A stretch of 8,341 nucleotides of DNA from Bacteroidia bacterium (GTDB lineage: Bacteria; Bacteroidota; Bacteroidia; NS11-12g; UBA955): contig JALQWO010000069.1 of assembly GCA_023258655.1 (NCBI GenBank), positions 1 through 8,341 of the forward strand, read 5' to 3'. The notes under the pieces were generated by a model. That model was given only the letters and a program-made list of their open reading frames with translations. It had not been told where the DNA came from and searched no databases. Below are positions 6,995 to 8,341 of this stretch, one piece after another (the first letter of the stretch is position 1; each line of letters opens with the position of its first letter). The position numbers and the translations under genes were made by a program.

Positions 6995-8341
6995 TGATGA
7001 AAAAGACAATTTTAACAACCCTGTTGGGTGGATTGCTCCTCTTGCCACAATTTGGCTGTGAGAAGTTTTTGGATGTAGACCCTGCCTACACCCAGGATGC
7101 AGATAATTTTTTCAATACCCCAGTGGACTACGAACGCGCTTTAACTGGTGCCTATGATTTGTTGCAAGGTTCTTTCATGTCGGTTTGGATCGGCGAAATC
7201 GCCTCAGACAATACCATCGCGGGTGGTGAGAGTGTGACGGATACAAAGGGCTTGCACGAGATCGACGACATGAGCCATGTGGCCGTGAACCAAGAATTGC
7301 GCAATGTATTTCGTTGGAATTACGCGGGCATCACCCGGGTAAATTTCATCATGGAGAACAAAAACAAGATCGATTTCCAGGGAAAAGAGAAAATCTTGGC
7401 CCAGGCTTCGTTCTTGCGTGCGTTCTACTATTTCGAATTGGTGAAGTTCTTCGGCGATGTGCCTTTGGTGGTCGACAAGCGATTGGGTGCTGACCAAGTA
7501 ACAACCCTTGACAGAACCCCCAAAGCGGAGGTATACAAGCAGATTGAAGCAGATTTGAGCTATGCCGTATCCAAATTGGATTGGACCGCTGCCGAAAAAG
7601 GGCGGATTACCAAAGGGGCAGCGATGGCGTTGTTGGGCAAAGTGTATTTGTATCAAGACAAATTTGACGAGGCGGCAACCACCTTTCAGACGTTGATAGA
7701 TCAGAATCTGTATACCTTGATTCCGAACTTTAATCAGCTCTTCACGGTGGCGAACGAAGGACACAAAGAGACCGTGTTTGATGTGGAGTATACAGGTGCC
7801 GAAGGCGGTAGCTATGGTTGCTTGATCTGTTTGGAAGGCAATGCGGGTCCCGGATTCCAAGGAATTCGCCAGTATAATGGTCCCATTTACGGCGATGGCA
7901 ATAGTTACAATTTGCCAACCAAGAATTTGTACGATGCATTCGCTGCCACAGATGTTCGCAGGGATGCCACAATTTTGGATATCGATGCGTTTATCGCCAA
8001 GCAACCCAAACCGGGTGATATCACTTATGCCAAAGGGGCGGGTGGACATACGGGCTACTACAACAACAAGTACATCAAACGTCAGACAGAAATCGGACTG
8101 CCAGACAATGACTTGACAAGTCCGGTGAACTACAAGGTGATTCGCTATGCGGATGTGTTGTTGATGGCTGCAGAAGCAAACGCACGGAAAGCATCGCCCG
8201 ATGAAAACAAGGCCAAAACCTATTTGAATTTGGTGAGAAAGCGTGTGAATTTGTCGGACGTTACTTCGTCTGGACAGACTTTGGTGTCTGATATATGGAA
8301 TGAACGCAGACTGGAATTGGCTTGTGAAGGACATCGCTTCT
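6994..8341 (+). CDS. susD: SusD/RagB-family nutrient-binding lipoprotein, 3'-truncated
   Basis: Surface lipoprotein that forms the lid of the SusC barrel and captures the substrate. The frame is open for 449 codons to the window edge; some 50-60 C-terminal residues are probably missing, since the conserved NERRLELACEGHRF motif has just been reached. The signal peptide (MMKKTILTTLLGG...) ends at C22 in QFGC, which is followed by EKFLDVDP, the usual SusD N-terminus. SusD landmarks in order: ILAQASFLRAFYYFELVKFFGDVPL (residues 134-158), RITKGAAMALLGKVYLY (204-220, TPR-like helices) and YKVIRYADVLLMAAEANAR (380-398). The start is either ATG at 6994, overlapping the susC stop as TAATG, or the next ATG at 6997; they differ by one residue. 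A CLIC pair (276-279) is uncommon and might sit near the binding site, but this is a guess. The substrate is unknown. Confidence 0.94.
   Translation, partial: MMKKTILTTLLGGLLLLPQFGCEKFLDVDPAYTQDADNFFNTPVDYERALTGAYDLLQGSFMSVWIGEIASDNTIAGGESVTDTKGLHEIDDMSHVAVNQELRNVFRWNYAGITRVNFIMENKNKIDFQGKEKILAQASFLRAFYYFELVKFFGDVPLVVDKRLGADQVTTLDRTPKAEVYKQIEADLSYAVSKLDWTAAEKGRITKGAAMALLGKVYLYQDKFDEAATTFQTLIDQNLYTLIPNFNQLFTVANEGHKETVFDVEYTGAEGGSYGCLICLEGNAGPGFQGIRQYNGPIYGDGNSYNLPTKNLYDAFAATDVRRDATILDIDAFIAKQPKPGDITYAKGAGGHTGYYNNKYIKRQTEIGLPDNDLTSPVNYKVIRYADVLLMAAEANARKASPDENKAKTYLNLVRKRVNLSDVTSSGQTLVSDIWNERRLELACEGHRF

Noticed and set aside
7204..8334. Long open frame of 376 codons on the minus strand
   Set aside because: It lies wholly antisense to susD, and its translation has no recognisable domain or signal peptide. 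The plus-strand frame has clear SusD motifs throughout, so this is a codon-bias shadow.
1..8341. CRISPR arrays, tRNA or rRNA genes, insertion sequences, attachment sites
   Set aside because: I looked for short regularly spaced repeats, cloverleaf-like segments, transposase frames and flanking inverted repeats, and saw none. The only sizeable repeat is the coding domain duplication in the secreted protein.

Overview
This window looks like chromosomal DNA of a member of the Bacteroidota. The signs are a SusC/SusD outer-membrane uptake pair, C-terminal sorting tails of the type IX secretion system (T9SS) on two proteins, a TAnnTTTG-type promoter element, and A/T-rich start regions without clear Shine-Dalgarno sequences. 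The base composition is moderate and the genus cannot be told from what is here.

Layout: positions 1-2439 hold two tandem, paralogous metallophosphoesterase genes on the minus strand, only 6 bases apart and probably one operon. The downstream copy runs off the left edge. Positions 2440-2743 are an A/T-rich divergent intergenic region. It carries a promoter element for the plus-strand gene and, reading toward the phosphatases, a pair of TGTCATA repeats 11 bases apart that resembles a PhoB (Pho) box. Positions 2744-4027 encode a secreted protein with two copies of a ~155-residue domain and a T9SS tail. A strong intrinsic terminator follows at 4047-4073. Then come susC (4106-6994), encoding a TonB-dependent transporter, and susD (from 6994, overlapping the susC stop), encoding a surface lipoprotein that runs off the right edge.

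How the genes may work together: the plus-strand genes have the outline of a nutrient-uptake locus. SusC and SusD would form the lidded outer-membrane transporter. The repeat protein occupies the place where a surface binding protein is often found, but it uses T9SS export instead of a lipid anchor. The substrate cannot be read from the sequence. The divergent phosphatases are predicted to be exported and could release phosphate from organic phosphates outside the cell. A functional link between the two halves is possible but is inference.

The points most worth a second look are the Pho-box-like repeat beside the phosphatase operon, the terminator between the secreted protein gene and susCD, the internal duplication in the secreted protein, and the short N-terminus of the SusC protein.
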